NCBI GenBank assembly: GCA_900313615.1
Contig: OMRP01000010.1
Span: forward strand, 19,535 to 83,534
DNA length: 64,000 nucleotides
From: an uncultured Prevotellaceae bacterium
GTDB taxonomy: Bacteria; Bacteroidota; Bacteroidia; Bacteroidales; Bacteroidaceae
Direction: 5' to 3'
Shown here: positions 19,555 through 28,389 of the stretch, one piece after another
How the letters are laid out: each line of letters begins with the position of its first letter
Position numbering within the stretch: position 1 is the stretch's first letter
Translations under genes and position numbers: made by a program
The notes under the pieces: generated by a model
What the model was told of the DNA's origin: nothing
The model's database searches: none
What the model saw: the letters and a program-made list of their open reading frames with translations, nothing else

Positions 19555-19586
19555 TTTGCAGGATTCGTAAGAATGCTGTAACTTTG
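19555..19586 (+). promoter_or_regulatory. Promoter downstream of groEL
   Basis: TTTG at 19555-19558 and TAACTTTG at 19579-19586 are 20 bases apart, a near-ideal Bacteroidetes promoter. The first gene is more than 150 bases away, beyond a terminator-like hairpin. Confidence 0.7.
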
Positions 19587-19591
19587 CACCC

Positions 19592-19690
19592 CGAAAAGGA
19601 AAGATATTTTTGATTTGTTTTAGTAGATTAGTTTTTAAGTAGTTTGTTTTTTGGAAATCGGTTGTCGAGAGACATCCGATTTTTTTTATT
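19592..19690 (+). ncRNA. Candidate small RNA or attenuated leader of about 100 bases
   Basis: A predicted start near 19592 is followed by an intrinsic terminator at 19655-19688 with no open frame between. This is the layout of a free-standing small RNA, or of a leader that ends transcription before the 19743 gene. A second promoter-like box lies beyond the hairpin, which favours a separate RNA. This is a prediction from promoter and terminator only. Confidence 0.4.
19655..19688 (+). terminator. Terminator of the candidate small RNA
   Basis: AAATCGG pairs with CCGATTT, with an inner GTC/GAC pairing, followed by a run of eight or more T. Confidence 0.8.
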
Positions 19691-19727
19691 TTCTATTCTT
19701 TTATTTCTTGTTCTTCTTTTTTTTACC

Positions 19728-19735
19728 TACTTTTG
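19728..19735 (+). promoter_or_regulatory. Promoter -7 box very close to a start codon
   Basis: TACTTTTG ends 7 bases before the ATG at 19743. If used, the transcript would have almost no leader. No clear TTTG lies 20 bases upstream. Confidence 0.4.
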
Positions 19736-19742
19736 CACCATA

Positions 19743-19925
19743 ATGGACAAAAAAGCAAAAATTCTGCACATCATCATGATCTTCGTCGTATCCGCCGGAT
19801 TATTATTCATTACTGAATCCTGGTGGATGTCACTTGGTATCCTCATGCTCCTCTTGTTGGCTGATGCATACATCCAGGCATACCAAAAGAAGAAGGAACA
19901 ACAATCCAAAGACAACGAGTCATGA
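19743..19925 (+). CDS. Small membrane protein, unknown
   Basis: A 60-residue protein with two hydrophobic segments (about 7-22 and 27-44) and a charged, Lys/Gln-rich tail (YQKKKEQQSKDNES). Its last four bases overlap the start of the kinase/RapZ fusion gene, so the two are translationally coupled. I do not recognise a family. A partner role at the membrane for the downstream enzyme is possible but unsupported. Confidence 0.6.
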   Translation: MDKKAKILHIIMIFVVSAGLLFITESWWMSLGILMLLLLADAYIQAYQKKKEQQSKDNES

Positions 19926-21466
19926 AACAACTGGTACAACTCTACGAGCAGCATTACCATCATCAACCGACTCATATCGAGAAAATGCCGATGGCGGGGA
20001 GCAATAGGCAGTACTACCGACTCACCCAACCTGATGGCTCTTCTGTGGTGGGAGTCGTGGGGACTTCGCGCGATGAAAACCATGCCTTTATTTATCTGGC
20101 CAAGCATTTCAGACATCGACAACTGCCGGTGCCGGAAATCATCGCTGTGAGTGAGGATGAGCGGCGCTATCTCCAGACGGATTTGGGGAAACATTCTCTC
20201 TTTGATGCCCTAAAAGGGGGTAGGGAGGCGGGTGGTCGTTACAACCTCAATGAACGACAACTGCTCATCAGGACCATACGCATGCTGCCGGAAATACAGA
20301 TAAGGGGAGCTAGAGGACTGGACTTCTCTCAATGTTATCCACAGCCGGAGTTTGACGAAGACAGCGTGTTGTTCGACTTGAACTACTTCAAATACTGCTT
20401 TCTTAAACCTACGGATCTCGATTTTCACGAGCTAAAATTGGAAGCGAATTTCCGACTCTTGGCAAAAGACCTGACGGCGGAAAAGCCGGCCAGTTTCCTC
20501 TATCGCGACTTTCAAGCGAGAAATGTGATGCTTGACAAGGAGGGGGCTCCGTTTTTTATCGACTTCCAAGGAGGGAGACGGGGACCATATTACTACGATT
20601 TGGCTTCATTCATCTGGCAGGCTTCAGCAAAATATTCCAACAAGTTGCGACGTGAGTTGGTGGCTGAATACTACGACGCACTCAAAAATGTGACGGAGGT
20701 GCCTGCAAAACGTCATTTTGTCGATAGACTGAGTCTTTTTGTTCTGTTCCGTACATTGCAAGTGCTTGGCGCATACGGATTTAGGGGCTATTTTGAACGG
20801 AAAAGACATTTCCTCGAGTCCATACCGCCAGCGATGGATAATCTGCGTGAGATGATAGGCTCTGTGCAATTCCCGTATCCTTATCTGATGGAGGTGTTAC
20901 AGCAACTGACTCAGTTGCCACAATTCGCTCCTGTTCATAATGATGTGGCGGCAAGGGCTGACGGCTATAAGACAACGGAAGTGAATGTCTATGACGCTCA
21001 TCCAAAAGATGGACCGGCAACATATTCAAAATACGATGGGAAGGGGCCGCTTGTGGTTCGGATATTCAGCTTCTCATATAAGAAGGGTATACCTGAAGAT
21101 GAGTCTGGGAATGGTGGGGGATATGTATTCGACTGCAGGTCAACTCATAACCCTGGACGATACGAACCATATAAAATGCTGACAGGACTTGACGAGCCGG
21201 TCATCCGTTTCCTTGAAGATGATGGCGAAATTCTGACTTTCCTCGATAGTGTTTACCGGTTGGCGGATGCGCATGTGGAGCGTTATCTTCAACGTGGCTT
21301 TACCAGTTTGATGTTTTCTTTCGGTTGCACGGGTGGACAACACCGTTCTGTATATAGCGCACAGCATCTAGCCGAGCATATACATCGCAAATATGGCATC
21401 GAGGTGCGTATCTGCCACCGCGAACAAAACATTTCTCAGACTTTGCCTCCTCAAAAGCAACCTTGA
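19922..21466 (+). CDS. Fusion of an APH-type amino-sugar kinase and a RapZ C-terminal domain
   Basis: A 514-residue two-domain protein. Residues about 1-330 form an aminoglycoside-phosphotransferase-like kinase of the AmgK kind, with the catalytic loop YRDFQARNVML near 193 and the metal-binding FIDFQGGRRGPYYYDLASF near 215. Residues about 350-500 match the C-terminal half of RapZ, including YKKGIP, GYVFDCR, THNPG and FGCTGGQHRSV. The RapZ N-terminal P-loop half is absent. In Proteobacteria, AmgK phosphorylates N-acetylmuramate or N-acetylglucosamine in wall recycling, and RapZ senses glucosamine-6-phosphate. The fusion suggests one protein links sugar recycling with sensing; that link is inferred. 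Confidence 0.85.
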   Translation: MKQLVQLYEQHYHHQPTHIEKMPMAGSNRQYYRLTQPDGSSVVGVVGTSRDENHAFIYLAKHFRHRQLPVPEIIAVSEDERRYLQTDLGKHSLFDALKGGREAGGRYNLNERQLLIRTIRMLPEIQIRGARGLDFSQCYPQPEFDEDSVLFDLNYFKYCFLKPTDLDFHELKLEANFRLLAKDLTAEKPASFLYRDFQARNVMLDKEGAPFFIDFQGGRRGPYYYDLASFIWQASAKYSNKLRRELVAEYYDALKNVTEVPAKRHFVDRLSLFVLFRTLQVLGAYGFRGYFERKRHFLESIPPAMDNLREMIGSVQFPYPYLMEVLQQLTQLPQFAPVHNDVAARADGYKTTEVNVYDAHPKDGPATYSKYDGKGPLVVRIFSFSYKKGIPEDESGNGGGYVFDCRSTHNPGRYEPYKMLTGLDEPVIRFLEDDGEILTFLDSVYRLADAHVERYLQRGFTSLMFSFGCTGGQHRSVYSAQHLAEHIHRKYGIEVRICHREQNISQTLPPQKQP

Positions 21467-21516
21467 ACCATTCCCCTTACCATCTATAGTTACTATAGTT
21501 TCTAAAAAACTACTAC

Positions 21517-21553
21517 AAATATCGCAACCATAGACACTATGGCTGCGATATTT
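21517..21553 (+). terminator. Terminator of the kinase/RapZ fusion gene
   Basis: AAATATCGCA-CCATAG pairs with CTATGG-TGCGATATTT around a 3-base loop and leads into TTTT. Confidence 0.85.
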
Positions 21554-21558
21554 TCTTT

Positions 21559-21630
21559 AGCAACTATCTTCTCAATAGCAGCTATGTCCCTATGACAGCT
21601 ATCCTCTCTATGGCAGCTTTCCTTGCTCCT
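21559..21630. repeat. Degenerate 18-base tandem repeat
   Basis: Four 18-base units can be laid head to tail: AGCAACTATCTTCTCAAT, AGCAGCTATGTCCCTATG, ACAGCTATCCTCTCTATG and GCAGCTTTCCTTGCTCCT. They lie between the terminator and the next repeat tract. Confidence 0.6.
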
Positions 21631-21650
21631 TCCTCTGTATCTTCCCCTTT

Positions 21651-21695
21651 TACTTTTTTACCTTTTTACCCTTTTACCTTTTACCTTTTTACCTT
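21651..21695. repeat. Octamer tandem array forming the end of a glycosyltransferase gene
   Basis: TTTTTACC units (one is 7 bases) repeat about five times. The minus-strand glycosyltransferase reads into the array: its last residues KVKR and its TAA stop are encoded by array units. Confidence 0.75.
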
Positions 21696-22568
21696 TAAAT
21701 AGTATCCCACTCTATACAGATTAAACGCACGTAGAGTGGGGCGCCCACCCACGCACTTCCTTCTCCATTGCTTACCAAACAAACGGAACCCCAATCGTGC
21801 AAGCCATAGTAAATGCCAATGGCGCAGCTTGTCGGTTAGCTGTATCATGCGGGAATAGTCCTTCAACTCTCTGCGGAAAGAATAGAGAGTGACGAGGGCT
21901 TCTTCGGTCTTCTCTATGAACGCTTCATTGCTCTCGAAACCGCTGAACAACACGGGGTTGTCAATGTGGCGGATTCTAACATTCGCTTCTTCTAGCTGAC
22001 GACCGTAAAGCACGTCTTCATAACCATAATGCTTGAAACGTTCATCAAAAGGAATACGTTCCAACACGCTACGGCGGACAAGAAAATTCGATGTGTGAAA
22101 ATCTAGATAAGGATGACGCTGGCGCACAGAGGCTGGGTGGTTGAGCAAGAAATGTCGTTCGTATAGGTAACGCAGACAATGTCGCATGGTCGCTTTTTCT
22201 TCCACGACATAGCCGCCATATATTACGTCCATATCGTCTTGCTCTAGATAGGACTGAAGAAAATGGCGGTCTCTCACCCTCATACGGCTGTCGATAAAAA
22301 GAAGCCAAGGGAAATGCGACTCGCTAACAAGAAAATTGCGGATGGCGGCACGGCCCACATTCTTCTGGCGTTCGATATAACGACAACAGGCAAAGGTGTT
22401 GATGCGTCGGTTCGTTGTGATGATTTGCTGGTCCGTAGAGCCGTCATCGGCCACGATAATCTCATAACACAAGTTTGCAGCCTGTGAGGCATGTTCGGAC
22501 AGAACCTCTACAAGTTGCACGCAATCCTTGTCGTACGTGGGAATAACAATGCTCAGTTCGGTAATCAT
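21681..22568 (-). CDS. Glycosyltransferase family 2
   Basis: A 295-residue GT-A enzyme. The N-terminal LSIVIPTYDKD, the nucleotide-binding EIIVADDGSTD (about 37-47), and the metal-binding LFIDSRMRVRD (a variant of DxD) are visible, then acceptor-side sequences FHTSNFLVRRSVLERIPFDE and HYGYEDVLYGRQLE, the usual C-terminal ED motif. It should transfer a sugar from a nucleotide donor to a surface glycan. A TACATTTG box only 5 bases before the ATG suggests a transcript with little or no leader. Confidence 0.85.
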   Translation of the reverse strand: MITELSIVIPTYDKDCVQLVEVLSEHASQAANLCYEIIVADDGSTDQQIITTNRRINTFACCRYIERQKNVGRAAIRNFLVSESHFPWLLFIDSRMRVRDRHFLQSYLEQDDMDVIYGGYVVEEKATMRHCLRYLYERHFLLNHPASVRQRHPYLDFHTSNFLVRRSVLERIPFDERFKHYGYEDVLYGRQLEEANVRIRHIDNPVLFSGFESNEAFIEKTEEALVTLYSFRRELKDYSRMIQLTDKLRHWHLLWLARLGFRLFGKQWRRKCVGGRPTLRAFNLYRVGYYLKVKR

Positions 22569-22620
22569 TTGTGCAAATGTACCCCTTTTTTCTCATTTCA
22601 ACATATTTTAAGCGAATAAT

Positions 22621-22651
22621 TTTGATTATTGGGCTGATTTCATTAAATTTG
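22621..22651 (+). promoter_or_regulatory. Promoter of the M6 protease gene
   Basis: TTTG (22621-22624), exactly 19 bases, TAAATTTG (22644-22651): the consensus spacing. Confidence 0.8.
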
Positions 22652-22668
22652 CACCAAATATAATAAGA

Positions 22669-24516
22669 ATGACTATGAAAAAACTGCTATTGTCAATTGT
22701 TCTTTTGTTCGTTGCGCTTACCATTGGCGCTGTTCCTGCAAAGAGAATGTGGAAGTCGGTAAAACAGGCCGATGGCACTCAGGTGACGCTCATGCTTGTA
22801 GGTGACGAGAATTTCCATTTTTATCGCACTACTGACGGGTTGCCAGTGCTCGAAGAACAAGGAAATTACTATTATGCCGCCATCAAAGGTGACAACTTGA
22901 TAAAGACTGACCAATTGGCTCATAATGTAGAACAGCGCTCCGCACAGGAACTGCAAACTATCGCCAATCTGCCTACGCAAGAGCAACTGGTGGAAACGAT
23001 GCGTAAGGCTCCAAGGGTAACGCAGCCGCGTCACGTAGGTGAACCAATTGGCGATTTGACGGGAAGTAAAAAAGGACTCATCATCCTTGTGCAGTTCAAC
23101 GACCTGCCTTTCTCTTCAGAGAATCCTCAAGCCACATGGACTGATATCGTCAACACTGTTGGATACCGAAATAGTTACGGAGCCATTGGAAGCGTTCACG
23201 ACTACTTCTTGAAACAGAGTAACGGACTGTTTGATCTCACTTTTGATGTCGTAGGCCCGTACACCGCTCCCAAAAGTGTTACCTATTATGGGGCGAACAG
23301 CGGAAAGAGCGACAATGCGAAGACTGTGAGAGAGTTTATTCGTTTTGCCATTGGTGCGGCGAATGATGATGTCAACTTCCAGGACTATGATTGGGACAAT
23401 GACGGTGAGGTTGACCAGGTGTTTATCCTTTATTCTGGTTATGGTGAGGCGGGGGGAGCCCCTTCCTATACTATTTGGCCGCATGAGTCTCATCTGGGTT
23501 CGTATGCGATGTACTTCGATGGTATGACAATCGACACATACGCATGTAGCGAGGAGTTGGCTGGAGATGGTAGTGAAGAGGGCGAAGCTGGTTATGTGCC
23601 AATGCTTTCAGGACTCGGTACAATATGCCACGAATTCTCACACTGCCTTGGATTGCCTGACTTATATGATACAGCCAGCAATTCCGCACTTGTCGAAGGA
23701 CAGTATGGCATGGGATTCTGGGACCTCATGGATGCGGGATGCTATAACTACAATGGATGGGTGCCCTCCAACTACAGCGGTTATGAAAGAAAATTCTGTG
23801 GTTGGGCTGATTATCGTGAACTGAGTGAGCCTTGTAAGGTGACGGGACTGAAATCCGTGGATAGCGGAGGTGAGACGTATGTCATATACAACCCTGGAAA
23901 CAATAACGAATACTACCTGCTCGAAAATAGATACAAGACAGGATGGGATAAAGGATTGGAGGGTGAAGGACTGCTCATTTACCATGTCAACTATATCCCG
24001 CAAAGATGGCAATGGAATACGGTGAACACTTCTGGCGCTGGAAGTCCTTGTTTCAACCCAGTGCCAGCTGACGGGGTGCTCAGTGTTTATATATACAATG
24101 CTAGCGGTGATGCTGTAGGATATGGTGATGCGGGCGACGCATGGCCTACCTTTGTCAATGGGTCGAGAAACAACACGCTTTCCGACACGTCAACACCGGC
24201 ATGCACACTCTATAATCCTAACACCGATGGCTCTTACTTGCTTCATGCTAAGGTAAAGGTTTCGAAGCGAGGAGGTGTCATTGATTTCGTCTACAATGAT
24301 GGAAAAACAGAATGGACAGATGGATCAACGGGCATTCAGGAGATAAATGCTACTACAGGAGAAGTATTTGGAAAGAAGGTAGATATCTATACTCCTAACG
24401 GATTGCTACTGATGCATACCGACGCTTTTTCGGGCAATGAATCTCTTACCCCAGGGTTGTATATCATTCGCACGGCAGATGGTCAGTCGGTGAAAATGGC
24501 TTTCCCTGCAAAATAA
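22669..24516 (+). CDS. Secreted M6-family metalloprotease with sorting tail
   Basis: A 615-residue exported protease. The signal peptide is about residues 1-22 (a second in-frame ATG at 22675 is equally possible). The zinc site is HEFSHCLGLPD at 321-331, matching HExxHxxGxxD, followed by the methionine-turn-like GFWDLMDAG. A pro-region with GDENFHFYRTTDG precedes it. The last about 60 residues (KVDIYTPNGLLLMHTD ... GLYIIRTADGQSVKM) form a type IX-like sorting tail, so it probably ends up on the surface or outside. It has its own promoter and terminator. Confidence 0.88.
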   Translation: MTMKKLLLSIVLLFVALTIGAVPAKRMWKSVKQADGTQVTLMLVGDENFHFYRTTDGLPVLEEQGNYYYAAIKGDNLIKTDQLAHNVEQRSAQELQTIANLPTQEQLVETMRKAPRVTQPRHVGEPIGDLTGSKKGLIILVQFNDLPFSSENPQATWTDIVNTVGYRNSYGAIGSVHDYFLKQSNGLFDLTFDVVGPYTAPKSVTYYGANSGKSDNAKTVREFIRFAIGAANDDVNFQDYDWDNDGEVDQVFILYSGYGEAGGAPSYTIWPHESHLGSYAMYFDGMTIDTYACSEELAGDGSEEGEAGYVPMLSGLGTICHEFSHCLGLPDLYDTASNSALVEGQYGMGFWDLMDAGCYNYNGWVPSNYSGYERKFCGWADYRELSEPCKVTGLKSVDSGGETYVIYNPGNNNEYYLLENRYKTGWDKGLEGEGLLIYHVNYIPQRWQWNTVNTSGAGSPCFNPVPADGVLSVYIYNASGDAVGYGDAGDAWPTFVNGSRNNTLSDTSTPACTLYNPNTDGSYLLHAKVKVSKRGGVIDFVYNDGKTEWTDGSTGIQEINATTGEVFGKKVDIYTPNGLLLMHTDAFSGNESLTPGLYIIRTADGQSVKMAFPAK

Positions 24517-24560
24517 TAAGCTATAGAAGTGTCTTTAAAGTTAATATCTGTTAATTATTT

Positions 24561-24587
24561 AGCCCTGCCAGCAACGGCAGGGCTTTA
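24561..24587 (+). terminator. Terminator of the M6 protease gene
   Basis: AGCCCTGCC pairs with GGCAGGGCT around 6 bases, then TTTATT. Confidence 0.88.
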
Positions 24588-24603
24588 TTCAAAATAATTC
24601 TTG

Positions 24604-24634
24604 TAATTTTGCACCGCCGTTACGAGATGACGGC
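24604..24634 (+). promoter_or_regulatory. rpsP promoter box and small leader hairpin
   Basis: TAATTTTG (24604-24611) is a -7 box. Just after the expected start, GCCGT (24616-24620) can pair with ACGGC (24630-24634). The hairpin is short, so a control role is only possible. Confidence 0.45.
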
Positions 24635-24664
24635 ATTTAATTCAAACCTAAAAATAAAAAATTA

Positions 24665-25210
24665 ATGGCAACAAAAATCAGATTGCAGCGTCGCGGACGC
24701 AAAGGCTATGCCTTCTACAGCATCGTGATCGCTGATTCAAGAGCACCACGTGATGGTCGGTTTACTGAGAAGATTGGTACATACAATCCCAACACCAATC
24801 CCGCTACCGTAGATTTGAATTTCGAACGTGCATTGTATTGGGTAGAAGTGGGTGCACAGCCTACTGATACCGTGCGTACTATACTCAAACGTGAGGGAGT
24901 CTACATGATGAAACACCTCAAGGGTGGCGTGAAAAAAGGCGCTTTCGATGAGGCTGCTCTCGAGCGTAAGTTCGATGCCTGGAAGAATGACAAACAGAAG
25001 GGCTTGGATAAAATCCGTACTGAAGAGGAAAAAGCCAAGAAGGCTGCTATAAACAAGGAACTCGAGGCGGAGAAGAAAATCAACGAAGAGATAGCTAAGA
25101 AAGTGGCTGAGAAGAAGGCTGCAGAGGCTGCTGCCAAGGCAGAGCAAGAAGCTGCAGAGGCTGCCGCTGAAAATGCTGAGACTCCCGCTGAGGCTCCTGC
25201 TGAAGCATAA
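24665..25210 (+). CDS. rpsP: Ribosomal protein bS16 with long C-terminal extension
   Basis: The first about 80 residues are a normal S16 ([32 protein letters not shown]), a 30S subunit protein. The rest, to residue 181, is a Lys/Glu/Ala-rich helical extension that ends in an acidic Ala/Pro repeat. Such extensions occur in Bacteroidetes S16. The gene stands alone between two terminators. Confidence 0.95.
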   Translation: MATKIRLQRRGRKGYAFYSIVIADSRAPRDGRFTEKIGTYNPNTNPATVDLNFERALYWVEVGAQPTDTVRTILKREGVYMMKHLKGGVKKGAFDEAALERKFDAWKNDKQKGLDKIRTEEEKAKKAAINKELEAEKKINEEIAKKVAEKKAAEAAAKAEQEAAEAAAENAETPAEAPAEA

Positions 25211-25260
25211 ATAGTTGAGGGGATTTCGACGATTATTGGTATCGGAGTCCTATACGACAT

Positions 25261-25293
25261 AAAAAGGCTGGAATCATCGATTCCGGCCTTTTT
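25261..25293. terminator. Bidirectional terminator of rpsP, overlapping the converging gene's stop
   Basis: AAAAAGGC-GGAATC pairs with GATTCC-GGCCTTTTT around a 3-base loop. The minus-strand glycosyltransferase stop (25274) lies inside the hairpin. Confidence 0.88.
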
Positions 25294-26380
25294 CATGCCA
25301 AAAACGAAGGTATGCCTCGGCAACACGTAGGGCGTCATGATGGTGTTTGACATAATCTTGGCTCTCCTGCCGTAAACGGGGTATATCTTCTTTGTGCCTT
25401 AAGAGGTGTTCCATGGCGGATCGTACACTGCCGTCTTCTGGTGTGACATTGATGATGGGATGTAGACGATGTTCTCCTAGGTGCTCGTAATGTTCGGGTT
25501 CACCACCGCCTACACAGAGGATGCCTTTCGACATGGCCATTAGTGCATTCATAGCGGGGGTGTAACTATAAAGTTGGTCTAACAACACGTCGCTGTCGTC
25601 CAAGAGGTGTTGATATTGGTCAAAGGGAACAGACTCGGCTATGGTCAGTTCCATGTCTTCTTGGTTTTCGGCGACCACAGATTGGGTTTCGCGTAGCATG
25701 ATGTCGGTGCCTTTGTAGGCGCTGCGCGACTTGTTAATGCCGATGAATACTTTTAAACGAGAGGGTATGGTGTGGGTAATGGCAGGAAGATGGGAACAGT
25801 CTATGGGGAAAGGTATATAGGTGCTCTTCATCTTGAAATGTCGGCTGTAGCAGGTCCAATATTCATATAGACCGCAGATGATACCGTCGCAGTCTTCGGC
25901 AATCATGCGGTTCAGTCGTTCTTTGGCGGTACCACACCAGTCTGCCACTTCTTCCATGGCACAGGGGTCGGTGCGAAGCGTGTCACCAATATTGAAATCG
26001 CTGTAACGGAGGTGCTTCTCTGTACGGCAGGTGTTTATCCAATACCAGTCCATGCCGAAACCACCCAAGAACATGCTGGCGTTCTGTCGACGCAAGGTGC
26101 GATAGATGGAAAACAGACGCTCGGCTTTCAACTCAAGGAACATGGGGTTGATGAGTTGAACAACGTCATAGCCGCGAAGTTGTGGCAATAATCGTTTCAC
26201 CTTCCACAAATAGCATAAACCGCCTATTTTCCCAGGGCGACGTTCCAGATTGATGTCACGGGGGTAGTCTTTCCAGAAATCTCCGTTCGACAATACCGTG
26301 ACATCATGACCTAATGTCTTCAATGCCTGGCCTAACGTGGCATGCACATTGCTGTATTCGCCTATCAATAGTATTCTCAT
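25274..26380 (-). CDS. Glycosyltransferase, GT-B type
   Basis: A 368-residue protein with the shape of a GT4-like enzyme: an N-terminal Rossmann part beginning MRILLIGEYSNVHATLGQAL, and a C-terminal part with FIGINKSRSAYKGTDIM, DSDVLLDQLYSYTPAMNALMAMSKG (where the donor-binding acidic residue usually lies) and the GGEPEHYE loop. It should add a sugar to a surface glycan on the cytoplasmic face. It is the last gene of the minus-strand glycosyltransferase group. Confidence 0.75.
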   Translation of the reverse strand: MRILLIGEYSNVHATLGQALKTLGHDVTVLSNGDFWKDYPRDINLERRPGKIGGLCYLWKVKRLLPQLRGYDVVQLINPMFLELKAERLFSIYRTLRRQNASMFLGGFGMDWYWINTCRTEKHLRYSDFNIGDTLRTDPCAMEEVADWCGTAKERLNRMIAEDCDGIICGLYEYWTCYSRHFKMKSTYIPFPIDCSHLPAITHTIPSRLKVFIGINKSRSAYKGTDIMLRETQSVVAENQEDMELTIAESVPFDQYQHLLDDSDVLLDQLYSYTPAMNALMAMSKGILCVGGGEPEHYEHLGEHRLHPIINVTPEDGSVRSAMEHLLRHKEDIPRLRQESQDYVKHHHDALRVAEAYLRFWHEKGRNR

Positions 26381-26441
26381 CTTTCAATTCGCTATTCTTA
26401 AACTCCTTGGGCTTAGGCGTGCTTGACGTATTCGCTAATGC

Positions 26442-27422
26442 TCATCGTTCATCCCTCGCTCCTAACAACAGCAGTTTTCTCCCTTGGCGGTTGTTCACCA
26501 TTCTCCTGAACATCGCATATTTTATGGTATAATCCTTGGCGGGAAGGGGAAAAAGACCTCGCTCACGCAGTTTGGACAGCGCTTCATCCAATCGTTCTTC
26601 ACTATGGGTGAGGGTAATCACATTATATAGATAGTCCATTGTTAGTTGGTGAACCCTGCGTAGAAGGGCGTCACGTTCGGCCTGGGGCAGGGTGGCGCTA
26701 CGGTCGTTCAGACGAAACAGCACGCCGAGGGTGTCATCCAAACGCTTGGTTATCCATTCCTCGTCTTTATTGTGCATGATCGAACTGCTCCTATGACGAT
26801 AGTAATAGGCCTGGGCATCGGTGGTGAAGAGACGGTCGGCGCGCAGAAACAGCAAAGGGGTGAATTCCTCGTCTTCATGAAGAATGCCAGGAGTGAAACG
26901 GTGACCCAGCAAGAGTGCTTTCCTAAAGATATAACCACAGGCGCTGGCGCGAAGGTTGTGGTGTCGCATATACTCGCTGCCTGTCATAGGGCCTTCGTTA
27001 ACGGGTGTCTTCTGCGAATGGCGTTTTTCGGTAAGATGAAAGGTCACAATATCGGGGTTGTGCCCTCGAAGCAGGGCGAGACAATAATCGTATGCGGTAG
27101 GATTCAACATATCATCGCCGTCGACAAATTGAAGATAGGTACCACTGCTATATTGGATACCTCGGTTGCGGGCTTCACTCAAACCACTGTTAGATTGGCG
27201 TATATAGATGATGTCGTCTGTATAATTGGATAATTCGCCCAGTGGCGACTCTGCTGAACCATCGTCGATAAACACAATCTCTCGTTCGCCCTTGCTCAGC
27301 GAAAGGGCGAGAATGGAGTCGAGACACTCGTGTAACATGCTAATAGGCAGGTTGTACGAGGTGATGATAAAACTAATCAGTGGCTCCGGCGTAGTCGGTT
27401 TCTTAGACGGTGTAATTTGCAT
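26442..27422 (-). CDS. Glycosyltransferase family 2
   Basis: A 326-residue GT-A enzyme with ISFIITSYNLP at the start, VFIDDGSAESP, the SGLSEARNRGI helix, and the metal site LQFVDGDDML. The acceptor part has a GILHEDEEFTPLLFL motif typical of capsular and O-antigen transferases. It overlaps the next upstream gene by 46 bases, so the two are co-transcribed. The sugar specificity cannot be told. Confidence 0.87.
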   Translation of the reverse strand: MQITPSKKPTTPEPLISFIITSYNLPISMLHECLDSILALSLSKGEREIVFIDDGSAESPLGELSNYTDDIIYIRQSNSGLSEARNRGIQYSSGTYLQFVDGDDMLNPTAYDYCLALLRGHNPDIVTFHLTEKRHSQKTPVNEGPMTGSEYMRHHNLRASACGYIFRKALLLGHRFTPGILHEDEEFTPLLFLRADRLFTTDAQAYYYRHRSSSIMHNKDEEWITKRLDDTLGVLFRLNDRSATLPQAERDALLRRVHQLTMDYLYNVITLTHSEERLDEALSKLRERGLFPLPAKDYTIKYAMFRRMVNNRQGRKLLLLGARDER

Positions 27423-28306
27423 AAACGACGTATTCCTAACATGCGTAAGAGCCTGAGTTTTAACTTGCTCTTGCGGTTGATGGGTAATTTTCGGATGGTT
27501 CGGCGGTCAAGGGTAGATGGCTCGGGAAGGATGGGGGGTTCTTTCGTGAGGTCATACACGTCCAACTGTATGTTTAGCACATCGGCATAGTAGACAGTGG
27601 GCGTGTCGATGAGGTCATATAACTCAATCATACTCACATGCACATCGAGCAATTCCGACAAACTATTGCCTTCGTCAATAGGGTCGCTATCAACAGGGGC
27701 GTATTGGTAGATGCCTTCTTCGGTGGTGGCAACGACATGGCAGTGTGACAGCAGACGGGGAAAGATGTAGGCATCTGCAAAGGTGACGCCATCGGGAAAT
27801 TTCTCTTCGTCAAACAAAGATCTGCGGAATATCTTGTTGATGGCATAATTATGGGCATAGGCACCGCCTTCCAACCAATATTCACGCATGTCGGTATATT
27901 CGTGACGACCGAATTTCTGTATCATCTCGCCTTCGCTGCCTGAATGCCATAGAATGGGATATTCCAAAATGTCGTACTCGGGATGGGCCCCCAAACGGGC
28001 AAGGAGGATGGGCAAGGTGTAAGGACCCAACTTGGCGTCGCTGTCGATAAACATGATGTAGTCACCCGACGCTAACTCTATGCCTTTGTTGCGGGCGGAA
28101 GAACAACCTCTGTTCTTTTGATGGTACGCAAACACAATGTCATGCTCTGACGATAAGGTGTCGCACAAGTCTGCACACTGGGCATTGGAACCGTCGTCAA
28201 CGAGGATAATCTCGGCATCGGATATACCTTGCTGCAAAATACTGTCAACACAGGATTCCAAAGTGGATTCTGCTTGATGGACGGGAATGATGATGCTCAG
28301 TGTCAT
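27377..28306 (-). CDS. Glycosyltransferase family 2
   Basis: A 309-residue GT-A enzyme with LSIIIPVHQAE, EIILVDDGSNAQ, NRGCSSARNKGIE and the metal site YIMFIDSDAKLG. The C-terminal end is basic (RLCKLHRLRNRLRRSH), as in transferases that lie on the inner membrane. It is the first gene of the minus-strand pair and diverges from the flippase gene. Confidence 0.87.
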   Translation of the reverse strand: MTLSIIIPVHQAESTLESCVDSILQQGISDAEIILVDDGSNAQCADLCDTLSSEHDIVFAYHQKNRGCSSARNKGIELASGDYIMFIDSDAKLGPYTLPILLARLGAHPEYDILEYPILWHSGSEGEMIQKFGRHEYTDMREYWLEGGAYAHNYAINKIFRRSLFDEEKFPDGVTFADAYIFPRLLSHCHVVATTEEGIYQYAPVDSDPIDEGNSLSELLDVHVSMIELYDLIDTPTVYYADVLNIQLDVYDLTKEPPILPEPSTLDRRTIRKLPINRKSKLKLRLLRMLGIRRLCKLHRLRNRLRRSH

Positions 28307-28389
28307 GGATGTAAAACTAACGTTTTTTTTATGCTTTTATTATGTAATAATAAAATATTCAAAGCCTTTTGTCGTTTTAATAACGAAAG

